NCBI GenBank assembly: GCA_020912385.1
Contig: CP087220.1
Span: forward strand, 930,001-994,000
Reading direction: 5' to 3'
Length of the DNA: 64,000 nucleotides
Origin: Neofusicoccum parvum
Taxonomy: Eukaryota > Ascomycota > Dothideomycetes > Botryosphaeriales > Botryosphaeriaceae
Shown here: positions 1 to 12,389 of the stretch, one piece after another
Numbering within the stretch: the first letter of the stretch is position 1
Layout: each line of letters begins with the position of its first letter
Program-made: the position numbers and the translations under genes
Notes under the pieces: model-generated
What the model was told of the DNA's origin: nothing
Seen by the model: the letters and a program-made list of their open reading frames with translations, nothing else
Databases searched by the model: none

Positions 1-1930
1 CCACGCCAGTCCACTGTGGAAAAATGGTCTCCTGACATCGCTCTGTCATCAAGTGAAGTTTGCTCCCCTAAAAGAATCTTATATCTAGAAATAACGAGCC
101 TCGTTATCTCTTGTCATTCAAAGTTGCGCAGTTTCGTCTTGGCGCCGAAGCACGTGGTGTTGAACACATGCACATGCTGAAGGATTCGGCTTCCCGCGTC
201 GCTAACAGATACGTGTAGGTGCTGCAGCTGACAGCCAGCCCGAAATACTCTTGATCTTAAAGAAGGTGTGCTCCTCACGCCTTCCCGATTGCACGGAAAA
301 CCTGGCTGCGTAGCCACAATCTGCCTGAAACACTGAAGAGAGGCAACTGAAGAGAGGCAAATGCCGTGCCGTGCGAGCAGGCAACCATTCAGCCAAGCCC
401 TTGGGATGGCGTCCGCAGTGGTCCCACATTGCGGCTGGGAACCAGCCGCATGGGCGGTGCAAATTTGGCAACACAAACGGGAGAAGTTAGTTAGGTTTGC
501 TGAATATTCCATAGCCATCAACGAGAAAGCTTTCACACATGGCGGCGCATCGAAATCGCAAGGACTACGTCCGGCGAACCTCCACGGCCTGCTGTGCATC
601 TGAAGGGCTCAACTCACGCCTTACCATTGCCATTGGACGGCTGCCTATTAGTGTCTTGTTGTCTGGTTGTGCCACGATAATCATGCATCTTCCCGTTCAG
701 CGTCAGCACACAGCCCCAGCGGATCCCTGCTCCCGCCCCCGTCGCCTTGCCAACCCCACCATGTGGCCCTCTGCTCCACACCAGATCGGCGCGGGCCGAA
801 ACGCAGCGACCTTGGCTAGGAAGCTGCCATGTTTCCTTGATCTGCTCAGGTCTTTGTCCCGCAGAAGCATCCCATACGAGACTTTCGGTCCCAGCCTCGT
901 GGTGCCCCTTCCCAGGTTGCCCACCAGATCTTGGGCAACAAACATGGAGAGTCGAAGCATTCGTTCGGATAGCTCTGTGTATCATTTGTGTGTCTCTTTT
1001 TTTTTTTTTTTACTATTTAGATGGAATCCTCAAATTCCCGCGTGTGAAAATAATTGCAAGCGCCACCGCAAATCTCGAGCACAGCTCCGGAACGAGTGCC
1101 AAGAGTGTGCGTACCGAACTAACGTCAGCAATCCAGAGTATGACGCAGCACTGCCTTCCGTAGCCGCTCACGTGCTGCTTCTCCTGATTTGAACACCGGA
1201 ACAACTACTCGTCGATTGGAAAGTGAGGTCGATGATCCATGGTGCGCTACAGAGAGGTTATCTGCGCGAGATCAGATGTACCCCTGCCCGCCGCATCAGC
1301 TTGATTGCTCTCAAACCCTTCTCAGGCACCCGGACAACAGAAAGAATGGCATGCAAATCGTATCCGGCAGCCTAAACTCTTCTACCTACAGCATCGAGGG
1401 CACACCATCATAGCAGCGACCGTCCTCATCTCTGTTGCTCAAACAGGTGCTGCGCACATTTCGGTCCAAGCGGCTCTTTTCTTGACGGAGACGATGCGAC
1501 CGCGCCGCGCAAAAGAACTTCTGAGATGGTATCGGGATGGATTGCAAGCTCCAGAAATCGCTCTGATCCCAATACTACGTTCGCCATAACGTGCAGTTTA
1601 CTAGTTTGAGGAAACACTGGCAAGGAATAGAAGAAAAAAAACGTCTCCTATGACTACTTACTTAGCCTCTACTACCTTCGTGCTTCTGTTTTTCATCCGG
1701 GCTGCCTGGACCTCCTGGAGGAAGTCGTTGTCTTTTGTCGGGTTTGGAGATGGTGTGAACAGACTGTCCTCTCCAAGTGAGCCGTTGGGAATCAGAATAA
1801 TTTCTCAGCATAGTGCTGTTAGCTCCCCAAAGATGGGCAAAACTCAGCACAGAGCTTGGTAATTTCAGTTTTCTATCCGATCACTACCGTCTACCTCCGT
1901 GGCAAGTGAACAAGGCCAAACCCACCAGCT
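1..1930. other. Gene-free left edge
   Basis: No open frame here has splice-compatible partners or a recognisable family motif. It holds a tandem 14-bp repeat near 333-360 and a T-run at about 997-1011. It may carry the 3' end or promoter of a gene outside the window; nothing shows this directly. Confidence 0.5.
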
Positions 1931-3511
1931 CTAATTATCCAGCGTATTCCTCCTACTCCTATCGCCCCTCAAATCCTTCCCGCCGCCGATCACCACTTCC
2001 AGCGCCTGTGTCAGCGCGTTCTCATCGTATCTCAAGAACCCCTCGCCTTTACCCTCTCCGCCACCACCAGCTCTTCTCCCGTACAATCTCACCGTTTCAA
2101 TCCCCAGCGCCGCCAACTCTGCCCTGTCCACCACCGGTGTACCCGCGCCGACCAAGTGAATCACATGTGTGACATATTTCCTGTACTCGAACGGCGTGAT
2201 CGCGTCTGCTCCGCCACGGGCCCTGCTCTCCGCACCCGCCTTTGCAATCGCAGCCACGAAATCCGTGGCAGAAAAGGGCTGGGCCGAGGGACCTGTCTCG
2301 CGGTCCACGGTGCTGTTGAGGATCAAGACCTTGTGCCGCACAGCCGCGGTCTGGGCGATAGCGGCGCCAACGCCACGCAGGATCAGTGACGGGATGATGG
2401 AGGTGTACAATGAGCCGATGCTGTAAACGACGGCCTGGCTGTCGTTCTCGATGGTGGCCACGACCTTCGGGTTGGCCGGGGGCCGGATCTCTTGGCCGTA
2501 CGGGTTGATGTACCAAATGCGGTCGATGCGGGCTGGGAGGTCCTCTTCCTCGGTCTTGCTGAAGATGATGTTTTGCTTGCGGAGGGTGGGCAGAGAGCCT
2601 GGAAGGTTTGCATCCTCGATGAAGTCGTGGTCTTCGGTCTCTTGGCCGGCTGGGGAGGTCATGTCTGGGAGAGCGGTAGGCTCCGAGGGGTGCGAGATGG
2701 CATTTTGGCCGGTGATGCAGGTGCCGTCAGCGAGGCCGGCGCTGATGTGGTGTGAGAAGTTGGTGTTGATGGCGGGGAGGACGCAGGTGTTGGGCGGGAC
2801 GCCACATATGCTGCTGAGGAGGTAGATGGCAGATTCGAGACTGCCGGAGAAGAGGCGAGCGCTGCACAGCGTCAGTCATGGCTCTGTTGCCCCAAAGAGG
2901 ACGAAGCGTGCCCACCCGGTAAGGAACAGGTTGCCAATGCTGGCAGACGAAAAGCTGAAAGTGGAAGTTGGCCGGACCCTCTTCACGATCTCCAGATTGA
3001 GGAGGTTGAGGAAGGACCTGATGAGTTCTTTCTTCTCCGAGGAGATGCCTTTCCACAGCTCGTGGCGTGCCTCCACGATGTCGAGCCACTCGTGCCTTGC
3101 GTCATCGGCATGCAGGCAAAGACGGTGGTTGAAGAAAGTCTTGATGGCCGCTCTCTCTCGATCTCCGTTCTCAGGAATGAGACGGACCAGGCGACCTGCG
3201 GGGTCAGGGTCAGGCACACAGACACGGACTCAGAGACGCGCTGGACTCACTCCGCAAGTCACCGATTCCTACGGCCCATCAGCATCCGGCAGCGAACGCA
3301 CCCGTGAAGACTCACCCGGCCCGCCGAAGACGCGGATCAGCTCCGAGGTGCTGCCACCATTGTCGCTGATGGGGATGACGTAGCTCAACGAGCATTCTTT
3401 CCGCTCGGCGACGTTCTTGAAGACATCGACCAGGTTGTTTGCAGCGCTTCCGCCGGAGAAGACCACAATGCCTTTCGGCTTGACCGAGTCTCCAAGGATG
3501 GGGAGCGCCAT
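1931..3511 (-). CDS. YvcK/CofD-like (UPF0052) family protein
   Basis: Four exons, read right to left: 3511-3316, 3268-3251, 3195-2916, 2861-1931, giving 474 aa. The protein opens with the family's nucleotide/phosphosugar-binding glycine motif VVFSGGSAANN (residues 17-27), then SDNGGSTSEL (49-58), then GGPGIGDLRSRLVRLIPE (from 63), and GNLFLTGARLFSGSLESAI around 160-178. Bacterial relatives are YvcK (UDP-sugar-binding, cell-shape control) and CofD (2-phospho-lactate transferase); yeast has YNL011C. The role in fungi is unknown, so no reaction is assigned. The second exon is only 18 nt and restores the IGDLRS part of the conserved block. Introns are 47, 55 and 54 nt with GTGAGT or GTGGGC donors. 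The start is the first ATG before the glycine motif. Confidence 0.9.
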
Positions 3512-4081
3512 GGCGGCCGGATTGGAGAGCGCGGGAAGCGAGAGCAGGGAGGCCTGGCAGGCAGCGAGAAGATACCTAAGCGAAGTCGCTCAAAAGCCTG
3601 GGAGCATGCCGGCTTTATCAACGAAAGCTCCAACCAACAGGACACTTTGCATCGCCAAAACCGAGTCACAGGGAGCGCGAAGCCCGGGCAGAGTAGGAGC
3701 GCAGCAGGGTGCTGGGACTACTTCCCGAAGAAGGCTCGACGCGCGACGCGTGAGCTTACGAGAACGAACAGTCATTGGCCTGAATGCAACGCTATCGCTC
3801 CTGCCGTCGCAGCGCTTTGAAAGAAATCACGACTCCAGTTGCAGTGCGCATCCGGCATTCCAGCGGTTCTGAAAATGGTGTGATTCAAGAGCTTTGTACG
3901 CCGTCGGCCGCTTTGGCCCTGGCAGAAGCGTGCGTCAAGTATACATGTGTGCAGCATCCTGCGTGTGATAGCTCCCATCCGCTGGCCCGGCATTTGCTGT
4001 GCCTGCCCTCTGCAATTGCGCCATGGCGATTTTTCGTCTTCCCTCAATTCCCTCCACACTCCCCGTTCTCGCACGGCCAGC
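3512..4081. other. Intergenic, 570 bp
   Basis: This lies between the start of the YvcK-like gene and the stop of the small complex I-type gene, both on the minus strand. Open frames here are compositional. It presumably holds the YvcK-like promoter; no motif stands out. Confidence 0.5.
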
Positions 4082-4442
4082 TTACGCGGTTGCAAGGCCC
4101 TCGTTCTTCTCCTGTGCTTGGCGACGGGCGCGCTTCTCGAGCAGAGCGTCTTTCCGGTCGGCGAGGAGCTTGTACTGGCGAGTCTCGACGCCCTGCAGCC
4201 AATAGCCAAAGCTGCCTCCGATGGTTGCGTACAGCGGGTAGGCCCAGAGCGAGCCCTTGTTGAAGAACGGGCGCATCTCCATGCCCAGCTGCCATAGCCG
4301 GACAGCGACGCCTGCGGCAGTGACGACGAGTTAGCCAGCCCCATCACACGCGGGACGAATCGGCCGCGGGTTGCGGCGGGTGCGGAGGAGGAGGTCGGGT
4401 GGGCGTACCGAAGCCGCTCCAGAAGAGGACCTTGGAGACCAT
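4082..4442 (-). CDS. Small mitochondrial membrane protein, probable complex I 14-kDa-type accessory subunit
   Basis: Two exons, 4442-4409 and 4311-4082, encode 87 aa; the 97-nt intron has a GTACGC donor and CCGCAG acceptor. The protein starts MVSKVLFWSGFGVAVRLWQL, then EMRPFFNKGSLWAYPLYATIGGS and GYWLQGVETRQ, and ends in a charged helix rich in Arg, Lys and Glu. One membrane segment fits residues about 30-50. I recall this pattern from small fungal proteins named NADH:ubiquinone oxidoreductase 14 kDa subunit, which would place it in the mitochondrial inner membrane. That product name is from memory and is the weak part; the gene model is firmer. Its ATG is 275 bp from the divergent ATG of the SHG1-domain gene, so the two probably share a promoter region. 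Confidence 0.7.
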
Positions 4443-4717
4443 TGTGTGACGGCGGACGACGGGCTGCGAGTGTGCAGAGCGGTGGGCAGCAGCGGCGAGG
4501 CGGACGTGGCAGCTCTGAGGGAATTGGACGGCGGTGGGCGGTGGTATGCGGGTGGATGGCCTGGAGTAGCGCTCTCGCGGTGTCTGCAGGCCCGCGACCC
4601 CGGCCGTCTTGGCGCGCGTGAGCAGGACCAGCTCCGCTGCCATTCGTCCACCACCGCATCGGCGCCGCGACCGCGACATTCTTCGCGTCCCCCCGCGCAA
4701 CGTCGCAACACCGCGAC

Positions 4718-6896
4718 ATGACTTCTGCCGACCAACGCAAGCGCTCGCTGGGCGGCGAGCCTGATGCGCTCGCCGACCCGGCCATGGCTCGCAAGAAGCT
4801 CAAGACCTCCGACCTGCCGCTCACCCAGAACAAACGCGCCGCCATCGAGGCCATCCTGCACACTTTCAAGAAAAAGGGCGAGTTCGACACTCTGCGCAAG
4901 GACGCCTTCCGCCAATTCGACCAGAGCGTGAGCCGTCCGTCCACTGTCCCGAAGAGGAGCTCTGGCTAATGCTACGCACCAACAGGATGCAAAGGCCACA
5001 CTCATCCAGTCGCTGGAGGAGCTTGGCGAGAGCGAGACCACCCGCAACCCTACTCTTCTCTCCAAGGACCGCCGCATAGCTGCCCCGCTGCTTGAGGGTG
5101 CCGCCGAGCGCAGCGAAATCTACCGCGCCGCCGAAACACATGTGCGCAGCATCCTGAAGTCCGTCCTCGACGAGCAAGCCAGCGCCGAAGCCCGCATGCG
5201 CGACATCCGTCGCGCCGACATCGGGGACGAAGCTGCAACCGACGAGCTGCGTCGCGGCAGCAAAACCGAAGAGGAATACCTGAAGGAAGCCGAGGATCGC
5301 CGCCAAGAGCGGCAGAAGGATCGTGAGGCCCGCTGGGAGGAGGAGGAACAGAGGGAGCGTGAGGAGGCAAAGAAGGCCGCAGAGGAGCGCCGCCGCAAGC
5401 GCGAGGAGGAGGAACGGAGGGAGAAGGAGCGTCAAGACCGCGAAGAGGCGCGCCGGAGACTGCGCGAGGAGAGGGAGGCTGAACGCCAGCGCGAGTACGA
5501 GCGGGAGCGTGAAGAGCGCAGGGAGAGGGAGCGACAATGGGAACGTGAGAGAGAGGAGCGCCGCGAAAGGAGACGCCGCGAGGACGAAGAATACGAGCGT
5601 GAACGTTCCAGACGGTATGAACGAGGCCCGGACCGGCCTCGCCGCCGGTCGACGAGCAGAGATACGAGCAGGGAAAGATACAGGAATAAGAGTCGGGACC
5701 GAAGTAGGGGCAGGAGTAGGGAGAAGAGCAGAGGCAAGCCGTCTTCTCCCACGCCGGAGGCGCGCCGCCCGAGTCCGGATCACAGCAAGCCTGTCGAACA
5801 AACAGCTGAGAAGACCGCCGAAGAGGTTAAGATTTCGGATGAGGAAGCCCTCAGAAAGCTCATCGAGGAGAGCAAAGCTCTTGAGAAGTCGCGCCAGCGC
5901 CCTGAATTGGAGCGCTCTAGTTCTCTCGAACCGCCCAGCCGTAAATCCCTGGTTCCCAAGTCTATCGTGCCTCGCGATCCCGCGACCCAACGTCTAGCCA
6001 AACTTGACACTAAAGAAAAGCCACCCACGTCCTCGCCTTCCACGCCTAAACTCGAGGATCACACTTCAAAGAAGGACGACACTCCCAGCCTTAAGAAGGA
6101 AGACTCTATCAAAGAAGAAACTCGCTCCATCCGTGCACCCTCCGTCGCCGCCTCCGTCCGCTCCTCACGCGCCGACCGCGACCACGACCGCGAGTCTCGC
6201 CGCGGTGGCGCACGCTCCCGCTCCCGAGATAGAGAATCCCACCGCGGCGGTCGCTCGCGCTCCCGAAGCCGTGCCACCGCTACGCGCCGCAACCGCTACC
6301 ACTCGCGTTCCCCGAGCGTCACCCGCTCGTCTCGTTTCGACAATGACCGCCGCTCCAGCCGTTTCTACGACGCCCGCGACCGCGACCGTGGCGGAGACCG
6401 GTACGACAGGCGCAGCAGCTACCGCGCGGCGCACTCGCGCAGCCCGTCCGGCGGCCGCTACCGTGCCGCCGCGAGCCGCAGCCCGCCGCCGCGGAGGAGC
6501 TTCAGGGGAGCCAGGTCGCGGAGCAGGAGCCAGAACGACCGGGACAACATCACGGACCGATACATTCCGGGTGGCGGCGGTGGAGGCTCGAGAAGGGATA
6601 GGGATCGTGACCGCGACCGCGACCGCGACCGTGATCGGGACTTTAGGGACAGAGACCGGGATCGCGATCGTGATCGTGATCGCGATAGAGATAGAGATAG
6701 AGATAGGGACCGGGATAGGGACAGGGACAGGGACAGGGATCGTGATTATAGAGGTAGCCGTGGTGATATCGACAGATACATTCCGGGTGGCAGGGCAGGC
6801 GCGGCCACGAGGGACGATCGGAACAGGAGCAGGGACCGGGATAGGGATCGGAGGAGGGAAAGGAGCAGGAGTCGAAGCAGGGGCTCTAGACGATGA
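4718..6896 (+). CDS. BOD1/SHG1-domain protein with long charged and RS/RD-rich tail
   Basis: Two exons, 4718-4927 and 4986-6896, give 706 aa; the 58-nt intron has a GTGAGC donor and CAACAG acceptor. Residues about 35-125 form a BOD1/SHG1-like helical domain (AAIEAILHTFKKKGEFDTLRK, then ATLIQSLEELGESE). Shg1 is a subunit of COMPASS, the Set1 histone H3K4 methyltransferase, and BOD1 family members also act at kinetochores. After the domain comes a very long Arg/Glu/Lys stretch (about 165-290) likely to form a single alpha-helix, then RS-rich, Pro/Ser/Thr-rich and again RS-rich segments, and an RD dipeptide tract (about 605-658) between two copies of DRYIPGG. RS and RD tails are typical of nuclear RNA-linked proteins. 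Membership in COMPASS is inferred from the N-terminal domain only. Confidence 0.82.
6596..6760 (+). repeat. Coding Arg-Asp hexanucleotide repeat
   Basis: Degenerate repeats of an Arg codon followed by an Asp codon encode an almost uninterrupted RD run within the SHG1-domain gene. Sub-blocks reuse one codon pair (for example repeated GATAGA, then GGGACA), which suggests replication slippage. The tract is bounded on both sides by DRYIPGG-coding segments (about 6555 and 6771). Confidence 0.85.
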
Positions 6897-8314
6897 GGTG
6901 AGATTGGCGATCGGGTGTGTACGTGTGTAAGATATGATGGTTGAATGGCTTGGCTTAGAAGGGAACGCGCTGCTTGAACTTAATTGCGCTGCTTCTGCTG
7001 CTATTCAGGCTATAGGGAGAACACATTGATTGAAAGATGCATTAAGCACATCTTTAAGCACATTTTGAAGCAGCCTGATTTGTGACCTGAATGCTTAGTA
7101 AAAGAACTGAGAGGACGTAGCTGAAGTGAAAGAGTAGAATTGCAGCGTCCCCGGATAAGCGCTGTGGATATCCCTCTCTGGAAGAAGTAGGTCATGTCGT
7201 GAAAGTTATGGCATAAGGACGAAGACTCAGTCGATGAGCTGTGACTATCAAGCTTTAATCAACTATAGAAGAAGTCTTGCCCTGAAATTCGTATGATACG
7301 ATACATGGCCAGTCCAAGAAGCATTGCAACAAGTATACATAATTTATATAAATGCAGTTGAAGTATTCATTCGGATGCAGACGTGCAATCAAGGGAATAT
7401 CGAACTTGTCTGGACGAATGATATAGCCGCTCATAAAGGCAGATATTTGTTGCAGATACTTTACGAATCGGCCTCGTAGGTTCTAACTGAGAGGCTCCAG
7501 TCTAGACATCTTGCACATGCGTCATCCACAAGCTTGAGGGGCCGAGACATTCATTCGATTTGCAGATTTTTTCCTCGTGTTCCTATCAATTTACATTTCA
7601 TGTCTTCGTTAACTCTATGACGTAGGGGGTTTCGTCATATCAATCAAGGTTGTGGGGGTATCTAACGGCAACAACTAATAAAAGTATGTCCCAGGAAGAA
7701 GAAAAACGAGCGCCCAAAATCCAAATATCCGGTCCCGGACAGACGAACGAAATGTATAGAAGCGAAAAGTAGTACATGTTCGTGAAACCCCACATGAAGA
7801 CCATCGGGGATGATAAGAAATAGTAGTGGAAAATGACATGATGAAAGGAAAAAGGCCCACGACTGCTACCGTCGTCATCAGGGCCGTTCATGAATCGAGC
7901 TGAACTCCAGCTGATATATTCTGAAGATGAAGGTGACATGAAGGAAAAGAGAGATGCCGAGAAATGCTGTGATATGCAGAATTCGCCTGCGGCGACCTGG
8001 AGAGAAAGGAAACAGATTCATGTGACCGCAGCTATGCCCAAACCCAAGCTGGACCTTTTTCTCTAGCCAAAACGGTCATGATGAGTTCGTAATGATATGA
8101 TGCATGCACGCTTTGATGAAGAATGGCCGTTCAATACAATACCACAGCAGATCCATCTCAGCCGGCACCTTTGCTCGCTGGCCAGTAGTGATAACCCCAT
8201 TAAGTCGATCCGCACCGCCGGCGCCTCCCGTGCGCGCTCTGTCATCGAGAAACAGTTCTTGGGATCTTGATTCTTCATCTTCGTCTTCGACATTCAATCT
8301 CGGTGAAGCATTGT
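6897..8314. other. Intergenic, 1.4 kb, convergent gene ends
   Basis: This lies between the 3' ends of the SHG1-domain gene (+) and the unknown 575-aa gene (-). It is lower in GC than the flanking genes and has no frame with coding character. It probably holds both 3' UTRs. Confidence 0.5.
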
Positions 8315-10093
8315 TTATTGCTTCCTTCGTCTCCTCTTGTTCTTCTCACCCGCAGGCTCCATGTAAGTACCTGCTTCTGAGACGGACTCCGGAGGCGGGT
8401 TTCCACCATGCGTGCCGTTCTCTTTTGGCCCATCTTCAATACCACTGGCCCAGTTGACGGACGGCTTTTGCTGTTGTTGGGCTTGCGCATTGGGTGGAGG
8501 TGGGAGATCCATCTTTGGCACACCCAGCTCCTCTTCGATGGCCTCGGCCTGGCTCTGTCGACGAGCCTGCTCGCGGAGTTTCGCCGCCGCGGCGCGTTGC
8601 GCTTGAGCTTCCTGCGTTGGGCTCATGAAACCGAACGGGCTGCCATTCTGATCACCCCATCCGCTCACATGCGCGCTCGTCGAACCGTTGGGGGATGGTG
8701 GCACGATGGGTGAAGACCCTGCATTCGAGGCTGCCTTTCCCGGTGAAGCATTGCCAGGTGGCGTGGTGGACGCATTGTTGGCCGGACTATTGCGAGAGCG
8801 TGGAGGCGAAGGCGGAGCGCTGGGACGATTGCTGCTGCCGTTGCTGTACTTGCCATTTTGATTCGCGGGGAATGCAGGGAAGGGGAAAGTAGTGTTTGGC
8901 GTCCAGGTGTTTTGCGCCGGAACGGTAGACACGGGCGAGGTCGGGCCTCCCGGAACTTGAACTGGCAAGGGTCCCCAACTTTGTTGACTGAAGGAGCGGG
9001 AGGGCGGGACGGGTAGCGGGCCTGAATAATTGGGGTGCGGAGGCGAGGCAGTGCCAGCGGCGTGGAAAGCTGAGGGGTTGGGAGATGCAGTCCCGGCTGG
9101 GCCACCAGCACCTACGTAGGTAAATGCTGGAGAAGAGGTGCCGCCAACGCCGGCCGCGAAAGGCGACGCAGTCCCGGGCGTGAAAAAGGATTGCGGGGCG
9201 TTGGGATAGTAGGTGGGCTGGTTCGGTAGCATATGTCCTGGAGAGAAGACGCCGGCATTGCGTCCTGGAGAAAAGGTCCCGTTGGCGCTCGGTGTGGCTG
9301 CTGGAGAGGCGAATGACTGTTTGATTGGTTAGCGTTGGGCAAATGCTGATATGTGGGGCAGACTCACATGTCTGGGTGGCCTGTAAAGCTGGCTATTCTG
9401 GTACTGGCTGGGAAGCGCGACTGGGGCGTGAGGAAGGCTAGCGACGGAGCCGCCTCTTGGAGTGGCTACGCCTGGGCTTGCATAGCCGGCCGGTGAGCGG
9501 GCGTGGTAGTGGTGCGGTGCCAGCGGGGCGGATGCTCTGCGAGGGCGCGGGTCGGGTAAAGGGACCGTCTGCGAGCGCGAGAGCTTGGGCGACGGCTGAT
9601 CTGCGGGCGCATGAGACCGCGTCTCAGATTGTTTGCGCGAGTGTGCAGCTGAGTCGCGGTGTGGTTGGGCGGTCGATTCGATGCGACGCTGACTCTTCCC
9701 TTCGATGCGGTGCCGGTGGGCCTTTGGCACGTCGTCCACCTCTTCGGGCTCGGAGAGGTAGATGCCGTCTTCCGACTCCCCATACTCCTGGGCTATCGAG
9801 TGGAGGGCCTCCAGGAAATCCAGGACCTTTGCCTGGGCCTCGCGGGGGGAGCACTCCTTCTTCTGGATCGCCTCCTCGACGTTGAGGCAGAAGGCCTTCC
9901 ACTCCCGCTTTGTCAAGACTCCCTCGTGCACAAACTCCTCGATTTCGTCAAGCAGGTCCTCGACCTCTTTTGTCTGGTCCACCTCGCGCTTCTTCTGACG
10001 GACCATTCTCGACAGCTCCCATATTGCTCTGGTGGCAGTGACGAGTGAGGCGCACTGGGTGACGGTCTGCAGCGGCGGCAGTTTGAACGACAT
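8315..10093 (-). CDS. Conserved-looking fungal protein of unknown function, 575 aa
   Basis: Two exons, 10093-9368 and 9316-8315, joined across a 51-nt intron with a GTGAGT donor and CAG acceptor. The first 125 residues are predicted helical and compact (ATRAIWELSRMVRQKKREVD, then DLLDEIEEFVHEGVLTKREW) and end in an acidic patch (SEPEEVDD). The remaining 450 residues are low-complexity, rich in Ser, Pro, Asn and Gly with repeated GTASP and ASP motifs. Near the C-terminus is a short helical, Ala/Arg-rich segment (about 475-500), and the protein closes on a basic cluster, KNKRRRRKQ, that looks like a nuclear localisation signal. I do not recognise a family and assign no function. Confidence 0.78.
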
Positions 10094-12389
10094 GGCGGCG
10101 GCTAGGGCAGCAGGAGAGCAGTCGCACTGTGGATCAGGACAGCGGGCTGCTCATAACAAGAGGGCGAGGGAATGCAGAGGCAGAGGTGGTTGGCGGGGGT
10201 GCACGGGACTAGCGCGTGGCGTTAGGGAAGCAGTCGAGAGATTGGAAATCACGACAGGCGGTCTTAGAGTATTTATCGGGCGGCGCGCGCAGCCACTCCC
10301 GAGAGCGGAGAGCCACCGTTGTCTTCGCGGGAAGCGTGTTGTACGTCGCACATGGGGCGAAGCTCGCGTTGCTTTGGCCCGCCGTGGGGGATGCGCTCCG
10401 GCGCGCCTCACTGGCCGCCGACGTGGCCGCAGACTCGATGTGTTCGGGATACCTGGTCTTGGGGGCCGCTGCCCAACACGCCTGCCGGGATGATCTTCGC
10501 CGCGATAAGATGAGACGCTGGGAAACTGGCTGACGGGCGAGGACGAGCAGCTCTGGCGCAGCATGAGTCGCGGCGCGTGGCAGGCCGGCAGGCGGGCGCC
10601 AAACAGCATCGAGCACGGCGGCCGGTCTGATCCGAGAGGGCCTTGGTGCGCAGTAGTCGCGCGGTGGTGCCGCGGGACGCGCGCAGCATCACAAATGACA
10701 GGGCCTCCAATCCGCATGTTCTGCGGGGGAATGCTCGGTGCTGCTCTCGCACTCTCGTGACGGCGGAGGAGCGCTCTGGGATGTTGGGTTGGGCTGCCAC
10801 GGCCACGGGCGCTTGGCGGGCTGCGCGCTTCAGGTTGGCTCGCTTGCGCCCTCAAGCCTCCAGCCTCAGATCCGGCCGCTAACCACCAACGCCAGACGCG
10901 TCCCTCCAGCAGCCCTGGCCTATCGTCATCTCTCGCGAAGAGCGGTCAGATTGGGCGGCCGCCTGTTGACCGCAAGTCCAGACGTCACCGGCGCAGGCAC
11001 CCGCCGTTCCTGTCGCGCCTGTTTGCCCTGGCGCTCTGCATCTCGCAGCACGCGGCTCTGCCCTCGCAGCATCCAGTCGGGCATTTGTGCCTGCCGCCTC
11101 GCCCGCGCGGCGGTCCGAGAAGCCAGCGACCAGGCAGCCTGCTGCTGCTCACGGCACTTGGGGGACCAATGCCGGGCGTCTCGAGTCGCGCCATTGACCG
11201 GCATGCACGCCGCCATCGTGCTCAATGTTTCCCTCGCACCACTCCAGACGTGCTGTCCCAGCACCCCGGCCGGCCGCGCTGGAAGAGGAAGCGTCGCATC
11301 CGGCATTCCGTCATCGTGCAGGGCCCGCCCCGCGCCGGGCCCCATCCCGGCCCACGCTGCTCGCGTCGTTCCTCGGCGCTGGCGCGCTTTGTCGGCTGGC
11401 TGGCATCCCACAGCTATTTTAACCCCCTCCACCGGATTCTCTTCTCCTTTTCCCCTCAGCTCTCTTTGCCTTTTGGCTTAGATCAAGTGTAGTATCTGTT
11501 CTTTTCAGTTTAATCTCTGAAACGTGTCTACGGACACATTCGTGATTAATCTAGTTTTTGGACGCGGGGAGACGGCCGCTGAGCTTGCTCATGTCGCCGC
11601 CCACAGTGTCGCCCGTATTGCACTGCCTCGGGCTGACGCGAACACTGCATTTTCGTTGAGACACGTGCCATGCGCAGGTGCTTGAGGAAGACTGGGTGCT
11701 GGGGATGGAATGGCATGAGTGGCAGCTGGCGACGGGAGTGCGAGACTGGCTTGGAGAGTATGGGCAGTTGAAACATCCATACAGGTGGGTTTGGCATCCC
11801 CTGCACTGCACATTTGCGTCCGGACGAATTGTTTAGCTGCCTGTGAAGGCATGTGTATTTGAAATATTTCCGAGCCGGCCTCGGACGACTGGGGAAGAGG
11901 AATGCGTGGGAAACTTGTTCAGCGTACACGCGAGCAGAAATTTTCGCAGGTGCCTACAGAGCCCAGTGTGCCGCGTGGGGAGCCCGTGAGATAATAAATG
12001 CAGGTGGAAGCAGTAGTATAGAGCGCTCGAGATGCCTATCAAGCGGCGTGAGATGAACGATGTACGCAGTATAGGTCGAGGATAAATCATGAACTGCGGC
12101 TCTCTCAACTGCGTTTGAAGTTTCACTGCGGCGTGGGGCCGTGCGGCGACTTCTCGACGACAACATCAGGCGTGTTGTCGATTGGATGGGAAAACGAGTG
12201 CTGCGCTATGGTTTTCTGGCACATGCAAGTGAGACGTGAGACGCCTGGTAGAAAAGTGCAGCCTACCGGCGCGGGTGATGCAATGCTGCTGCCGTGCGCC
12301 GTGTTTGCAAGCAAAGTCAACTTCACCCGACGCAGGCAAACTCTGCCTGCAACACCAACCATCCACCAAGAATAGCACCCGTTTCCACA
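10094..12389. other. Gene-free block, 2.3 kb
   Basis: The left half (to about 11.4 kb) is very GC-rich and gives many long but mutually overlapping frames on both strands, none with a family motif or splice-consistent partners. Around 11.41-11.52 kb a TTTTAA-type box is followed by long pyrimidine runs, as in fungal promoters, but no coding frame follows. The right end holds the translin promoter. Confidence 0.45.

Noticed and set aside
3772..4944. 390-residue minus-strand frame across the small complex I-type gene and the SHG1-domain promoter
   Set aside because: It overlaps two better-supported genes in other frames and has no motif.
4866..5990. 374-residue minus-strand frame, Leu/Pro/Ala-rich and membrane-like
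   Set aside because: It is the antisense of the Arg/Glu-repeat region of the SHG1-domain gene, whose codon pattern reads as Leu and Phe on the other strand.
6004..6930. 308-residue plus-strand frame with Ile/Glu/Gly/Thr repeats
   Set aside because: It is an out-of-frame reading of the RS/RD-coding repeats in the same gene.
10151..10855. 234-residue minus-strand Arg/Pro-rich frame upstream of the 575-aa gene
   Set aside because: In a GC-rich promoter-type region with equally long frames on the other strand; no motif.
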